The notes beneath the pieces were generated by a model. The model did not search any database. It saw nothing but the letters and a program-made list of their open reading frames with translations, and was not told where the DNA came from. The position numbers and the translations under genes are program-made. A stretch of DNA of 21,207 nucleotides, from the IMG/VR virus record IMGVR_UViG_3300008470_000248, positions 1 through 21,207 of that record; one strand, written 5' to 3'. Of the stretch, positions 1 to 6,840 are shown in pieces; the first letter of the stretch is position 1; every line of letters starts with the position of its first letter. This DNA comes from a virus.

Positions 1-144
1 GTCGATTACATGGCCGTGAAGCGTCATATGGGCAAGACTCACGATGCCACTTTGGCCGAGGGAGACCTCGATCACGACCAGGACGTGGACTTCGACGATC
101 TTAGGATACTACGCGCTAACCTTGGTAGGACGACAGGACAATGA
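1..144 (+). CDS. C-terminal fragment of a protein with a dockerin type I-like / EF-hand calcium-binding motif (5'-partial)
   Basis: The frame is open at the first base and ends at TGA 142-144, giving 47 residues; an internal ATG at 10 could be a start, but no ribosome binding site can be seen that close to the edge. Residues 21-37 read GDLDHDQDVDFDDLRIL, which fits the calcium loop of a dockerin F-hand (acidic residues at loop positions 1, 3, 5, 9 and 12, then a short helix). Motifs of this type are known from cellulosomal dockerins and are very frequent at the C-termini of planctomycete secreted proteins. Here it is probably the C-terminal tag of a virion or secreted protein whose main body lies upstream of the window. 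Its stop overlaps the next start (ATGA), suggesting translational coupling. The motif is clear; the function of the whole protein is unknown. Confidence 0.6.
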   Translation, partial: VDYMAVKRHMGKTHDATLAEGDLDHDQDVDFDDLRILRANLGRTTGQ

Positions 145-674
145 ATATGAGACTGACAGACTTACGGAACGCGGTAGCTGGTTTATCCGACAGTATGACG
201 GCTGTGCGTGATTGCACCGCCCATCTTCTGGAAGCGCTTCCCAGCCTGATCCTGGTGTCCGGGAAGTATCCGAGCATACCGCCCATCATCAACCGGATCA
301 ACCAACTGCGTGGAGCTTTGAACGAAGCGGAGAATGCAATGGCCGAAGTAATTGGGAACGGAATAGTTGTAGGTAATGAAACACTTCTTCTGACTAGCGC
401 TCCCGAGAATACCGATCCGCTTGATCCCGACGTTAGCGGTATCTACCTCAAAGTAGCTGATTATGCTGGTCAGAAAGCCTGGACACGACAGGATGGTGCA
501 TGGTCCATTTGGTATGATGGATCATTTGAGAACTATCAACTGACTCCTATTATTGGAACTATACCAGATCTACCGGCTCCATCTTGGTTCCAACCAGATG
601 GAGGTCCTGAGTATCTCGGAAACTATGAACCAGCGGACTCTGGGGCAGGCAAGGATGTTGTAGCGACAAATTAA
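141..674 (+). CDS. Hypothetical protein with helical N-terminus and aromatic-rich beta module at the C-terminus
   Basis: 177 residues. The start at 141 overlaps the upstream stop; an alternative ATG at 147 is equally possible. Residues 1-75 look alpha-helical and amphipathic and carry no recognised motif. Residues 95-177 have a Gly/Tyr/Trp-rich pattern (SGIYLKVADYAGQKAWTR, then WSIWYDGS and GNYEP) resembling small beta modules in phage and environmental-bacterial proteins that follow a GxYxxxGxxxGxxxW outline. A binding or virion-surface role is possible, but this is inference from composition only. It lies directly upstream of the paired metallopeptidase genes. No signal peptide or membrane segment is evident. 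Confidence 0.6.
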   Translation: MNMRLTDLRNAVAGLSDSMTAVRDCTAHLLEALPSLILVSGKYPSIPPIINRINQLRGALNEAENAMAEVIGNGIVVGNETLLLTSAPENTDPLDPDVSGIYLKVADYAGQKAWTRQDGAWSIWYDGSFENYQLTPIIGTIPDLPAPSWFQPDGGPEYLGNYEPADSGAGKDVVATN

Positions 675-685
675 CGGAGCATCCA

Positions 686-934
686 ATGCGTGTCAAGGTC
701 AACGGCCGAATATGGACGATGGAGGAATCCCATATCTGTCGGTTTGCGGATCACGAGACATGCGTGATTCACATCGAATCCGGCCAGACCGGGCAAACAC
801 GACTTGACACGGTTATCCACGAATTCATTCACGCTATTCGGCCGGAGTTCTCGGAAGAGATAGTCGGCGAGTTGGCCAACGGGCTGACTGCGGCACTGTG
901 GAAAGATAGGTGGCGACGTGGCCCCAAAACGTAG
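686..934 (+). CDS. Mini zinc metallopeptidase-like protein, HExxH motif (copy 1 of a tandem pair)
   Basis: 82 residues starting at ATG 686 with GGAG eight bases upstream. The core is VIHEFIHAI: H45, E46 and H49 form an HExxH zinc-site signature, and E57 is a candidate third ligand because it is the acidic residue retained in the neighbouring copy. The rest is a short N-terminal beta region (MRVKVNGRIW) and a C-terminal helix ending LWKDRWRRG. Small HExxH proteins of this size occur in phage genomes near packaging genes; their substrates are not known to me. The next gene is an obvious paralogue with the same layout. The protein is too short for a classical peptidase fold, so it could be a structural zinc-binding protein instead. 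Confidence 0.72.
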   Translation: MRVKVNGRIWTMEESHICRFADHETCVIHIESGQTGQTRLDTVIHEFIHAIRPEFSEEIVGELANGLTAALWKDRWRRGPKT

Positions 935-955
935 CTGTGAGTGGAGGACAACACC

Positions 956-1210
956 ATGCGTATCAGGGTAAACGGCAAGAAATGGCACATTTATATCGCG
1001 GAGATTTATGGTCTTGCCAATTCTATGCGACGGATTATCTACCTCGCTCCGAAACTCCCCCCGAAGCGTAGACTGAATACCTTGATTCATGAGATGATTC
1101 ACGCTATAAGCCCGCGGTTCAAGGAGAAGATAGTAAAGTACTCCGCGAATCAGATAGCAAAGGTGCTGTGGAAAGATGGATGGAGGCGCGAGCATGGCCG
1201 CAAAACGTAA
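956..1210 (+). CDS. Mini zinc metallopeptidase-like protein, HExxH motif (copy 2 of a tandem pair)
   Basis: 84 residues. I chose ATG 956 over the upstream GTG at 941 because GGAGG (942-946) sits nine bases ahead of it and the N-terminus (MRIRVNGKKW) then aligns with copy 1 without gaps. H45, E46, H49 and E57 are kept, as is the C-terminal LWKDGWRR helix. The middle segment (residues 11-40) has diverged strongly and is much more basic than in copy 1. This points to tandem duplication followed by divergence, with the zinc-site residues under constraint. The coding end overlaps the start of the small terminase-like gene. Substrate and role are unknown. Confidence 0.72.
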   Translation: MRIRVNGKKWHIYIAEIYGLANSMRRIIYLAPKLPPKRRLNTLIHEMIHAISPRFKEKIVKYSANQIAKVLWKDGWRREHGRKT

Positions 1211-1574
1211 GATGAAATCTCCCACCGGCGCGATACTCTCCAAATACCTTCGGTCTCTCGCTCTGGACATGGAGACTGTGGATGACAAGGGTGATATTTT
1301 CACCAAGGCCGCAACTCTAGCTGCATTGGTCTGGAAGTATGCGCTGGGGTGGACCGAAGAGGACGTGAAGACCAAGAAGAAGGTCAAGCATGAGCCTGAT
1401 TGGCGCGCAATAGAGTTGCTCTACAACCGGATCGAGGGGCGCATTCCCATTGCCGTAGTCGAGGATCAGGGCCGCAACCTGACCGACAAGGTTTCGGATC
1501 TCGGGAAGGCCAAAATGAACGCTCTTGCGCGTGCAGCCACAGAGGATTCCGGGGGCAACAATGGCGAAGACTAG
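1194..1574 (+). CDS. Putative terminase small subunit
   Basis: 126 residues. ATG 1194 is preferred over the earlier in-frame ATG at 1176 because GGAGG (1182-1186) lies seven bases ahead. The N-terminus is basic (MAAKRKMKSPTG). The central part is helical with DIFTKAATLAALVWKYAL and then PDWRAIELLYNRIEGRIP, similar in outline to small phage proteins that sit before large terminases and end in an AI..ilDRxEGK-type helix. Small terminase subunits bind the packaging start site and regulate the large subunit. The assignment rests mainly on position, size and this helical signature; no helix-turn-helix could be proved by eye. It overlaps the metallopeptidase gene upstream by 17 bases and the endonuclease gene downstream by 14 bases. 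Confidence 0.55.
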   Translation: MAAKRKMKSPTGAILSKYLRSLALDMETVDDKGDIFTKAATLAALVWKYALGWTEEDVKTKKKVKHEPDWRAIELLYNRIEGRIPIAVVEDQGRNLTDKVSDLGKAKMNALARAATEDSGGNNGED

Positions 1575-2022
1575 CCCTCCTCTTATCAGTCGTAGGTGTT
1601 GTCGATGCGGCGTTGTGAAAAGTATGTCGGAGTTCCACCGCAACAAGACCAAGCAGGAAGGTAGGCAGTACATATGCAAGGTCTGTACGTGCCTGGAGCA
1701 GCGAGAGAAGTATTCTTACGAGCATAATCGACGGGCCAATCTCAAGGCCCACTACGGCATCACCCCGGAGACGTACACTGATCTTCTTATCAGACAGGGT
1801 GGAGGATGCGCCGTATGCGGAAGTCGTAAGGGCAATGCCCGTACGGCTTGTCTGCATGTTGACCACGACCATATAACCGGGTTTGTCCGCGGTCTGTTGT
1901 GCAGTAGGTGTAATACCGCGTTTGGCCTCTTGGACGACAACCCCGAACGCATACAGAAGCTACTCGACTACGCACTGGCCAGGGCTGCGACCGAAGGGGA
2001 AGATACCCCGGATGCAACTTGA
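1561..2022 (+). CDS. Endonuclease VII-like HNH resolvase (T4 gp49 family)
   Basis: 153 residues from ATG 1561; the longer upstream reading from 1525 has no better ribosome site. An N-terminal zinc finger is formed by C13-x2-C16 and C39-x2-C42. The C-terminal half is a typical recombination endonuclease VII domain: YGITPETY, then C83-x2-C86, HVDHDH (99-104), and C114-x2-C117 followed by N118. By analogy with T4 endonuclease VII, the four late cysteines bind zinc, D101 and H102 are catalytic-site residues and N118 follows the last cysteine. Such enzymes cleave branched DNA before or during packaging. Its placement between small and large terminase, overlapping both, suits debranching of the concatemer at the packaging motor. 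Confidence 0.88.
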   Translation: MAKTSPPLISRRCCRCGVVKSMSEFHRNKTKQEGRQYICKVCTCLEQREKYSYEHNRRANLKAHYGITPETYTDLLIRQGGGCAVCGSRKGNARTACLHVDHDHITGFVRGLLCSRCNTAFGLLDDNPERIQKLLDYALARAATEGEDTPDAT

Positions 2023-3946
2023 TATTGCCAAACCTGAACTGAGCACACCCTTCCCCGACGTACCGCGGATATGGACCTGCCCTATTACCGGCATCCAAGT
2101 CCCGAAGTTGGTCCATGAGAATCTCCAGTGGCGCGGGCGTTTGCTGCGCGATGCGGAGGACGATCCCGGATTCCAGAATGATCTCTGGGCTGCTTGCAGG
2201 GATTCCATTCTCTTCTGGGTAAATGGTTTTGCCTTCACCTTCAAGCTGCGTGAATTCGACGAGCAGGGAAAAGCCATCCAGATAACGGAGGGTGTTCACG
2301 CACCATTTGTTACTTGGGAGATCCAGCATAGACATATATTAGAGATAGAAAGTGCGATTGATAAAGGCTATGATCTCCTTACTGACAAGTCGCGTGAAAT
2401 GGGGGCATCATGGGACCACATCCTGGTTTTTGAGCATCAATTTTTGTTCAAACCTGACCGTATGTTTCTGGAATTGTCAAGGACAGAAGAGTACGTTGAT
2501 AGGGCTGACAATCCTAAGTCGCTGTTTTGGAAACATCGGTACATCAGGAAGTGGCTCCCGGACTGGCTCTTGCCTCCTATTACAGACATCACAATGCACT
2601 TTTCCAATTTGGCGAATGGATCTAAAATTGACGGAGAATCCGCCAATGCGAATGCCGCCTCTGGCGACCGTCGTACAGCGGCTCTGTTGGATGAGTTTGC
2701 CAAGGTGGAGCAGGGTACTAAGATCCGTTGGGCTACGTCGGATGTTACCTCATGCCGCCTAATCAACTCTACCCCGGCCGGGCCTGGTACCGAGTATAGC
2801 AAGTGGAAGAAATCAGGTCAGATCAAAGTCTTCACGATGCCCTGGTGGGAGCATCCGGAAAAGGGTGTCAATCGGTATGTCGTGCAAGATGAGGAAACAA
2901 AGGCGTGGCAGATCCGTTCCCCATTTTATGATCTTCAAGCGGAGCGTAGATCGCCCCAAGAGATGGCGCAGGAGTTAGATCGTGATGACATCGCATCCGG
3001 ATCGACGTTCTTCGATGCGTATCCTATCGAGCAGCATAAGGCGCTGTTTGTCGCACCACCGACGTTTACACGCGGGTTCAAATTCAAGCGCGACGTGTCT
3101 CAAGACGCTATGCCGAGCATTATCATGCGTCGTCAGATGGCGCGGGTGGAGGTCGCCAAGACAGGCGCGTGGAAATTCTGGCTTGCTAAAAATCCAAGGG
3201 AACATCCCGATCAAACGAAAAACTACGTCTTTGGGATTGACATCTCTAAGGGTCAGGGAGCGTCTAATTCAGTTGTCTCGGTATTATGCGCTGAGACGCG
3301 CGAAAAGGTTGCGGAGTTCGCAGACGCCAACACCCCGCCCTACGAACTGGCGCTTACTGTTGCTGCTGCTTCTATTTGGTTTGGTGGCGCTCGTGCTGGC
3401 GGTCATCCTCTGATTATCTGGGAGCAACAGGGACCAGGTTGGGATTTCGGTCGGGTGTTGGTCAAGACTCTACAGTATCCGAACTACTACGTTGACAAGG
3501 CCACTGGCACGGTACGTGAGAGAACCGGCAAGAAGTACGGGTGGCATTCGAGTCGGGAGAAGAAAGAGCAGATGCTTGGTGCTTTGAATCGCGCCTACGC
3601 GCACGGTGGAATTGTCAACCACTGCGAGCGGGCACTTGATGAGGCTCTTACCTACGTCTACTACGACAGCGGGGGCATTGGTCCGGCTGATTATGTGAAG
3701 GAATCAGAGTCAGCCAGGATGACGCATGGCGACCGTGTTATAGGCGACGGACTCGCGCTCCTCGGGATAGACGGGGAATTCAAAACCAAGCAAAACGCTC
3801 CTACACCACCCTTTAGATCCATCGGATACCGGAGGAGAATGGCTCTAGCACGCAATAAGAAGGGTCCACCGAAATGGGGTGCGACTATTGATTTTTCTAG
3901 TGGCACGCCAGAGTTTGTTGCACGGAAACCCCTAAGTCGGGTATAA
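2012..3946 (+). CDS. terL: Terminase large subunit (packaging ATPase and nuclease)
   Basis: 644 residues from ATG 2012; GGGGAAG (1996-2002) precedes it. The upstream in-frame extension to 1883 lies inside the endonuclease gene and was rejected. ATPase: Walker A-type KSREMGAS at 126-133, Walker B with catalytic glutamate in ALLDEFA (D227, E228), coupling motif INSTPAG at 251-257. Nuclease: D410 in GIDISKG, a second acidic residue E471 in IIWEQQGPG, and the terminal acidic cluster HGDRVIGDGLA (D574, D579), as expected for an RNase H-fold terminase nuclease. The protein powers DNA translocation into the prohead through the portal and cuts the concatemer. It is full length with all catalytic residues present. 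The gene ends eight bases before the portal start. Confidence 0.95.
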   Translation: MQLDIAKPELSTPFPDVPRIWTCPITGIQVPKLVHENLQWRGRLLRDAEDDPGFQNDLWAACRDSILFWVNGFAFTFKLREFDEQGKAIQITEGVHAPFVTWEIQHRHILEIESAIDKGYDLLTDKSREMGASWDHILVFEHQFLFKPDRMFLELSRTEEYVDRADNPKSLFWKHRYIRKWLPDWLLPPITDITMHFSNLANGSKIDGESANANAASGDRRTAALLDEFAKVEQGTKIRWATSDVTSCRLINSTPAGPGTEYSKWKKSGQIKVFTMPWWEHPEKGVNRYVVQDEETKAWQIRSPFYDLQAERRSPQEMAQELDRDDIASGSTFFDAYPIEQHKALFVAPPTFTRGFKFKRDVSQDAMPSIIMRRQMARVEVAKTGAWKFWLAKNPREHPDQTKNYVFGIDISKGQGASNSVVSVLCAETREKVAEFADANTPPYELALTVAAASIWFGGARAGGHPLIIWEQQGPGWDFGRVLVKTLQYPNYYVDKATGTVRERTGKKYGWHSSREKKEQMLGALNRAYAHGGIVNHCERALDEALTYVYYDSGGIGPADYVKESESARMTHGDRVIGDGLALLGIDGEFKTKQNAPTPPFRSIGYRRRMALARNKKGPPKWGATIDFSSGTPEFVARKPLSRV

Positions 3947-3947
3947 T
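3918..3947 (+). promoter_or_regulatory. Candidate sigma70-type promoter at the terminase-portal junction
   Basis: A perfect TATAAT (3942-3947) overlaps the terminase stop codon, with TTGCAC (3918-3923, four of six consensus bases) 18 bases upstream. Transcription would start about at the portal ATG (3954), giving a leaderless message. This would fit the absence of any Shine-Dalgarno sequence before the portal start. It could be chance. Confidence 0.35.
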
Positions 3948-3953
3948 AACAAT

Positions 3954-5816
3954 ATGGCAGCGAAGGAAGTCACCGTCCGTAAAATGTACCGCGCTGTGAA
4001 ACTCGGTGAGGATCGTCTGCGTAATTTCCGAGCCGCACGCCTGTTGTTTCTACGGCAATACGCTGGACAATACTACGACCAGGAACGTGCGCGATTGGGC
4101 GATGAGCCGCTCAACATGATTTTCAGCGCGATCTCCACGCTCGTTCCTAACCTCGTGACAAACTTCCCCAAGACGCTCGTGACTTCCAAGTTTCTCGTGT
4201 ACCGCGGATACGCCGAACTCCTTGGATTGGGTCTGGACTACCTGGCGAAAGAAATGAATCTACGGGCGGAATTGCGCCGGTGGATCGTGGACTCGTTATT
4301 TGCTATTGGCATTATGAAAACCGGAATTGCCACGAGCAATAATCTTGTCAGTTTTTCCGATGACCTCCGCATCGACCCAGGCCAACCATACGCAACCGTG
4401 GTGGATTTCGACGACTTTATTCTCGATCCAGCATGTCGTCGTATTGAAGAGGCGAGTTTCGTCGGGCATCGCGTGCGAGTGCCCAGGCAAATGCTGCTTG
4501 ATTCAAAGTTCTACGACAGCGATTTGGTAGCGCAACTTCCGTCTTCCGGTAGCAGTGTCAACGACCGTCGAGGCGCTCAGTTACTTTCTCAGCGTGAAAC
4601 TTCGCCCGAGCAGGTTGCATCCCTTCAAGATTTGGTGGATGTACGCGAAGTCTGGGTCCCCGCGGCACAGGCCATTGCGACTCTTCCCGCTGGGCGGGCC
4701 GTATATGACAAGTATCTTCGGACTGAGGACTACGACGGTCCTGATGAGGGGCCGTACACCTATCTCGCTCTTACGCCGCCGCTCCCCAACAATCCTATGC
4801 CTATCGCCCCGGTGGGTATTTGGTACGACCTTCATGTTGCTGGCAACAAAATGGCCAAGAAGATCATGGATCAGGCCGAGCGGCAGAAGGATATTCTGGG
4901 ATACAAACCCGCCGCCGCGGATGATGCGCAAGGTATCATTGATGCCGGTGATGGCGAGTCAGTGGGCCTGATGGACCCCGATGGCGCGAAGATCTATTCC
5001 TTCGGCGGTCAACAGCAGTCGAACGAGGCGCATCTCCAGCAATTGGGTTACTGGTTTAACCTAGCGACTGGCAACACCGAGCAGTTGGGTGGGATAAAGT
5101 CTGATGCCAATACCGCTACTCAGGCCAACATCCTCGCTGGTAATCAGAATGTGCGTGTTGAGGATATGCGCGATCTCGTATACGTTGGCACTCAGAATGT
5201 GCAGCGCGGTGTGGCGTGGCATCTTCACACCGATCCATTGATTGCCCTTCCGCTCATCAAGCGCCGCCCGATTCCAGCACGTACTGTCATGGGTCCAATG
5301 GGTCCGATGGTTCTGCCGCCGCGCATGGAAGAGGAACAGGTTATCCTCACGCCGGATACTCGTGCGGGTGAGTTCTTGGATTTCCATTTTGAAATTGAGC
5401 AGAAGTCCATGTCTCGTATGGACCCTGCCCAGCGACTTCAAAAGGCGTTGCTATTTGCAGGGAAGGTATTGCCAGCCGCGGCTCAAGCTGCGATGGTCTG
5501 TCAGCAAATGGGAACGCCATTCTCGTTCCAGAAGTTCCTCATCCGAATGGCCAAAGAAATGGACATCGACTGGATGGACGAGGTATTCTACGACCCTGAA
5601 TTCCAGGCGAAGGTGGCGGGAATGGTAGCGCAATCGCCGCAGCCCGATAACGCGAAACCTCAACAGGCTGGTGGCGGTATGGGCGCGATCATGCAGAACG
5701 GCCAGCCGGGTAACGTCAGCATGACGGATCAGGATACCAACATGGGTCCTCAAGGCGCATCAACTGAAACTCGTTCCGGGGCGCAGCCCGCGGAAGCATT
5801 TGCGGGAGCATTCTGA
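3954..5816 (+). CDS. Portal protein (head-tail connector ring)
   Basis: 620 residues, normal for a podovirus-type portal. The N-terminal 120 residues are helical with aromatic motifs (RLLFLRQYAGQYYDQ), followed by the region VVDFDDFILDPACRR (residues ~145-160), a pattern I associate with phage portals in which a conserved acidic/aromatic stretch precedes the wing. Residues ~373-425 (GNTEQLGG through HLHTDP) form a long helix as expected for the portal stem and crown. The last ~60 residues are Gly/Gln/Asn-rich and probably disordered. The dodecameric portal is the channel for DNA entry and exit and docks the terminase. The start has no Shine-Dalgarno sequence. The stop overlaps the next gene as TGATG. 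Confidence 0.88.
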   Translation: MAAKEVTVRKMYRAVKLGEDRLRNFRAARLLFLRQYAGQYYDQERARLGDEPLNMIFSAISTLVPNLVTNFPKTLVTSKFLVYRGYAELLGLGLDYLAKEMNLRAELRRWIVDSLFAIGIMKTGIATSNNLVSFSDDLRIDPGQPYATVVDFDDFILDPACRRIEEASFVGHRVRVPRQMLLDSKFYDSDLVAQLPSSGSSVNDRRGAQLLSQRETSPEQVASLQDLVDVREVWVPAAQAIATLPAGRAVYDKYLRTEDYDGPDEGPYTYLALTPPLPNNPMPIAPVGIWYDLHVAGNKMAKKIMDQAERQKDILGYKPAAADDAQGIIDAGDGESVGLMDPDGAKIYSFGGQQQSNEAHLQQLGYWFNLATGNTEQLGGIKSDANTATQANILAGNQNVRVEDMRDLVYVGTQNVQRGVAWHLHTDPLIALPLIKRRPIPARTVMGPMGPMVLPPRMEEEQVILTPDTRAGEFLDFHFEIEQKSMSRMDPAQRLQKALLFAGKVLPAAAQAAMVCQQMGTPFSFQKFLIRMAKEMDIDWMDEVFYDPEFQAKVAGMVAQSPQPDNAKPQQAGGGMGAIMQNGQPGNVSMTDQDTNMGPQGASTETRSGAQPAEAFAGAF

Positions 5817-6025
5817 TGTCAAAAGGTGCTAGTCCAGCCGTAACAGATGACAAGAAGTGGGAAGCTGAATCCGATGCTCGGTCACTTACCGAATCTGAGC
5901 AGATTCGCGCCGATAAACCGCGACACGCACGAGCCATTGTCGAACTTAGAAAACAAGCTGAGGTGGCTGATAAAGAGGCCAAGATAAAGAGGGGTCTCGC
6001 TGCTGCGTTCCCGAAGGATAAATAA
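5816..6025 (+). CDS. Small charged helical protein of unknown function
   Basis: 69 residues, translationally coupled to the portal by a TGATG overlap, with GGGAG (5804-5808) ahead of the start. It is rich in Lys, Glu, Asp and Ala and is probably one long helix or coiled coil (residues ~18-60). It contains the pattern KWEAESDARSLTESEQIRAD, which resembles small proteins of unknown function that often follow portal genes in environmental phages. No catalytic or binding motif is visible. A minor virion or assembly role is possible. Confidence 0.65.
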   Translation: MSKGASPAVTDDKKWEAESDARSLTESEQIRADKPRHARAIVELRKQAEVADKEAKIKRGLAAAFPKDK

Positions 6026-6026
6026 A

Positions 6027-6473
6027 ATGCCCGAAGCAAATGCAGGTATAGGCGCGTCCGGTGTCCCACGTGGCGGGCAGTTAGAGACAGATCTACTGGC
6101 CTTGAGTGATCCTGCGAAAAAAATTGCCAATACCCGGAAAGCTGCCGTTGAGGCCAACGCTGCGAAGAACCTCAAGATGCTGGGGGAGGGTCAGGCGATG
6201 CGCGCTAAATCGCTCAACGATCAGGCCGCGGATTTCGTGATGAACATGCTCAAGCCCAATGCTGAGCGAGATCCGGATGGCTACATGCGTGACCTTGAAC
6301 TTCGTATCGCCGATATGGAGACCAAGGCGAAAGCAGTGAAAGCGTCTAAGAGTGGAAATGTCGAGGCCGAGCAGACGTATCAGCAGGTCGCGGAGGTTCT
6401 GCGCAAACGTCTCCAAGCGATGCAGAACGACCAGATGCAGGCCACATCTCAGCCCGCTGGAGGGACTCAATAA
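6027..6473 (+). CDS. Hypothetical helical protein
   Basis: 148 residues; ATG 6027 follows the previous stop by one base, with AAGGA (6014-6018) upstream. After a Gly-rich N-terminus (residues 1-20) it is almost entirely helical, and residues ~85-130 have coiled-coil-like composition (RIADMETKAKAVKAS onward). The C-terminus is Gln/Asn/Met-rich. It may be an assembly or internal protein given its place between portal and scaffold, but nothing specific identifies it. Confidence 0.62.
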   Translation: MPEANAGIGASGVPRGGQLETDLLALSDPAKKIANTRKAAVEANAAKNLKMLGEGQAMRAKSLNDQAADFVMNMLKPNAERDPDGYMRDLELRIADMETKAKAVKASKSGNVEAEQTYQQVAEVLRKRLQAMQNDQMQATSQPAGGTQ

Positions 6474-6761
6474 ATGACCTTCGTATGGAAAAGAAATGGT
6501 CGAGTGGTTCGTGGTCCAGAGGACATACCCTCTCGTGGTAATGGTGTGGGAGTGGCGGTTCGTGGCAACTACAAGACGCCAATCGAACTTCTGTCGATGG
6601 GCTTCATAGCTCATCCGGAAGATGTGGCCGAGCATCGTAAGCGTTTTCCCGCCGTAGATCTTCGGATGCACGAAGGATCGGCTATTCCCGTAGTGGTGAG
6701 TCTGAGCCAGAAGCGCGCTTATCTCAAGGCTTCGGGTTGGGCCGATACGAAAAGCTATTGA
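6474..6761 (+). CDS. Hypothetical small protein
   Basis: 95 residues; ATG 6474 abuts the previous stop, and GGAGG (6461-6465) is the ribosome site. The protein is basic, with a short VWKRNGRVV N-terminus and a C-terminal helix SLSQKRAYLKASGW. The last part resembles an Arg/Lys-Tyr-Leu helix seen in small phage proteins between portal and capsid genes, but I cannot name a family. The stop codon lies inside the TTGACA of the candidate promoter that follows. Confidence 0.6.
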   Translation: MTFVWKRNGRVVRGPEDIPSRGNGVGVAVRGNYKTPIELLSMGFIAHPEDVAEHRKRFPAVDLRMHEGSAIPVVVSLSQKRAYLKASGWADTKSY

Positions 6762-6786
6762 CAGATCGGAGTAGATCTGCTAGAGT
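6758..6786 (+). promoter_or_regulatory. Candidate sigma70 promoter ahead of the scaffold-capsid genes
   Basis: A perfect TTGACA (6758-6763) is followed after 17 bases by TAGAGT (6781-6786, four of six matches to TATAAT). A nearby TAGAAT (6786-6791) is a better box but at 22-base spacing. Transcription would begin near 6793, leaving a leader of about 48 bases before the scaffold-like start. Placement before the most highly expressed genes of a virion makes it plausible. Confidence 0.5.
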
Positions 6787-6807
6787 AGAATAGTGAAGTC
6801 TTTTACC

Positions 6808-6819
6808 CCGCTTCGGCGG
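6808..6819 (+). other. UUCG-tetraloop hairpin in the scaffold gene leader
   Basis: CCGC-TTCG-GCGG is a perfect four-base-pair stem with the very stable UUCG loop. It lies in the predicted leader between the candidate promoter and the ribosome site (AAGGAA, 6828-6833). There is no following T-run, so it is not a terminator. A role in protecting the 5' end or shaping translation is possible. Confidence 0.4.
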
Positions 6820-6840
6820 CAATTGACAAGGAACCCTAAA

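Noticed and set aside
671-1387. A 238-codon minus-strand open frame across the metallopeptidase genes
   Set aside because: Three plus-strand genes with good ribosome sites and motifs cover it; the minus-strand product has no recognisable pattern.
1883-2011. N-terminal extension of the large terminase frame
   Set aside because: It lies wholly inside the endonuclease VII gene, has no ribosome site and reads as unrelated Cys/Thr/Trp-rich sequence.
6823-6828. Second TTGACA just before the scaffold-like gene as a -35 box
   Set aside because: A 17-base spacing would put the -10 box inside the coding region, where no TATAAT-like sequence is present.
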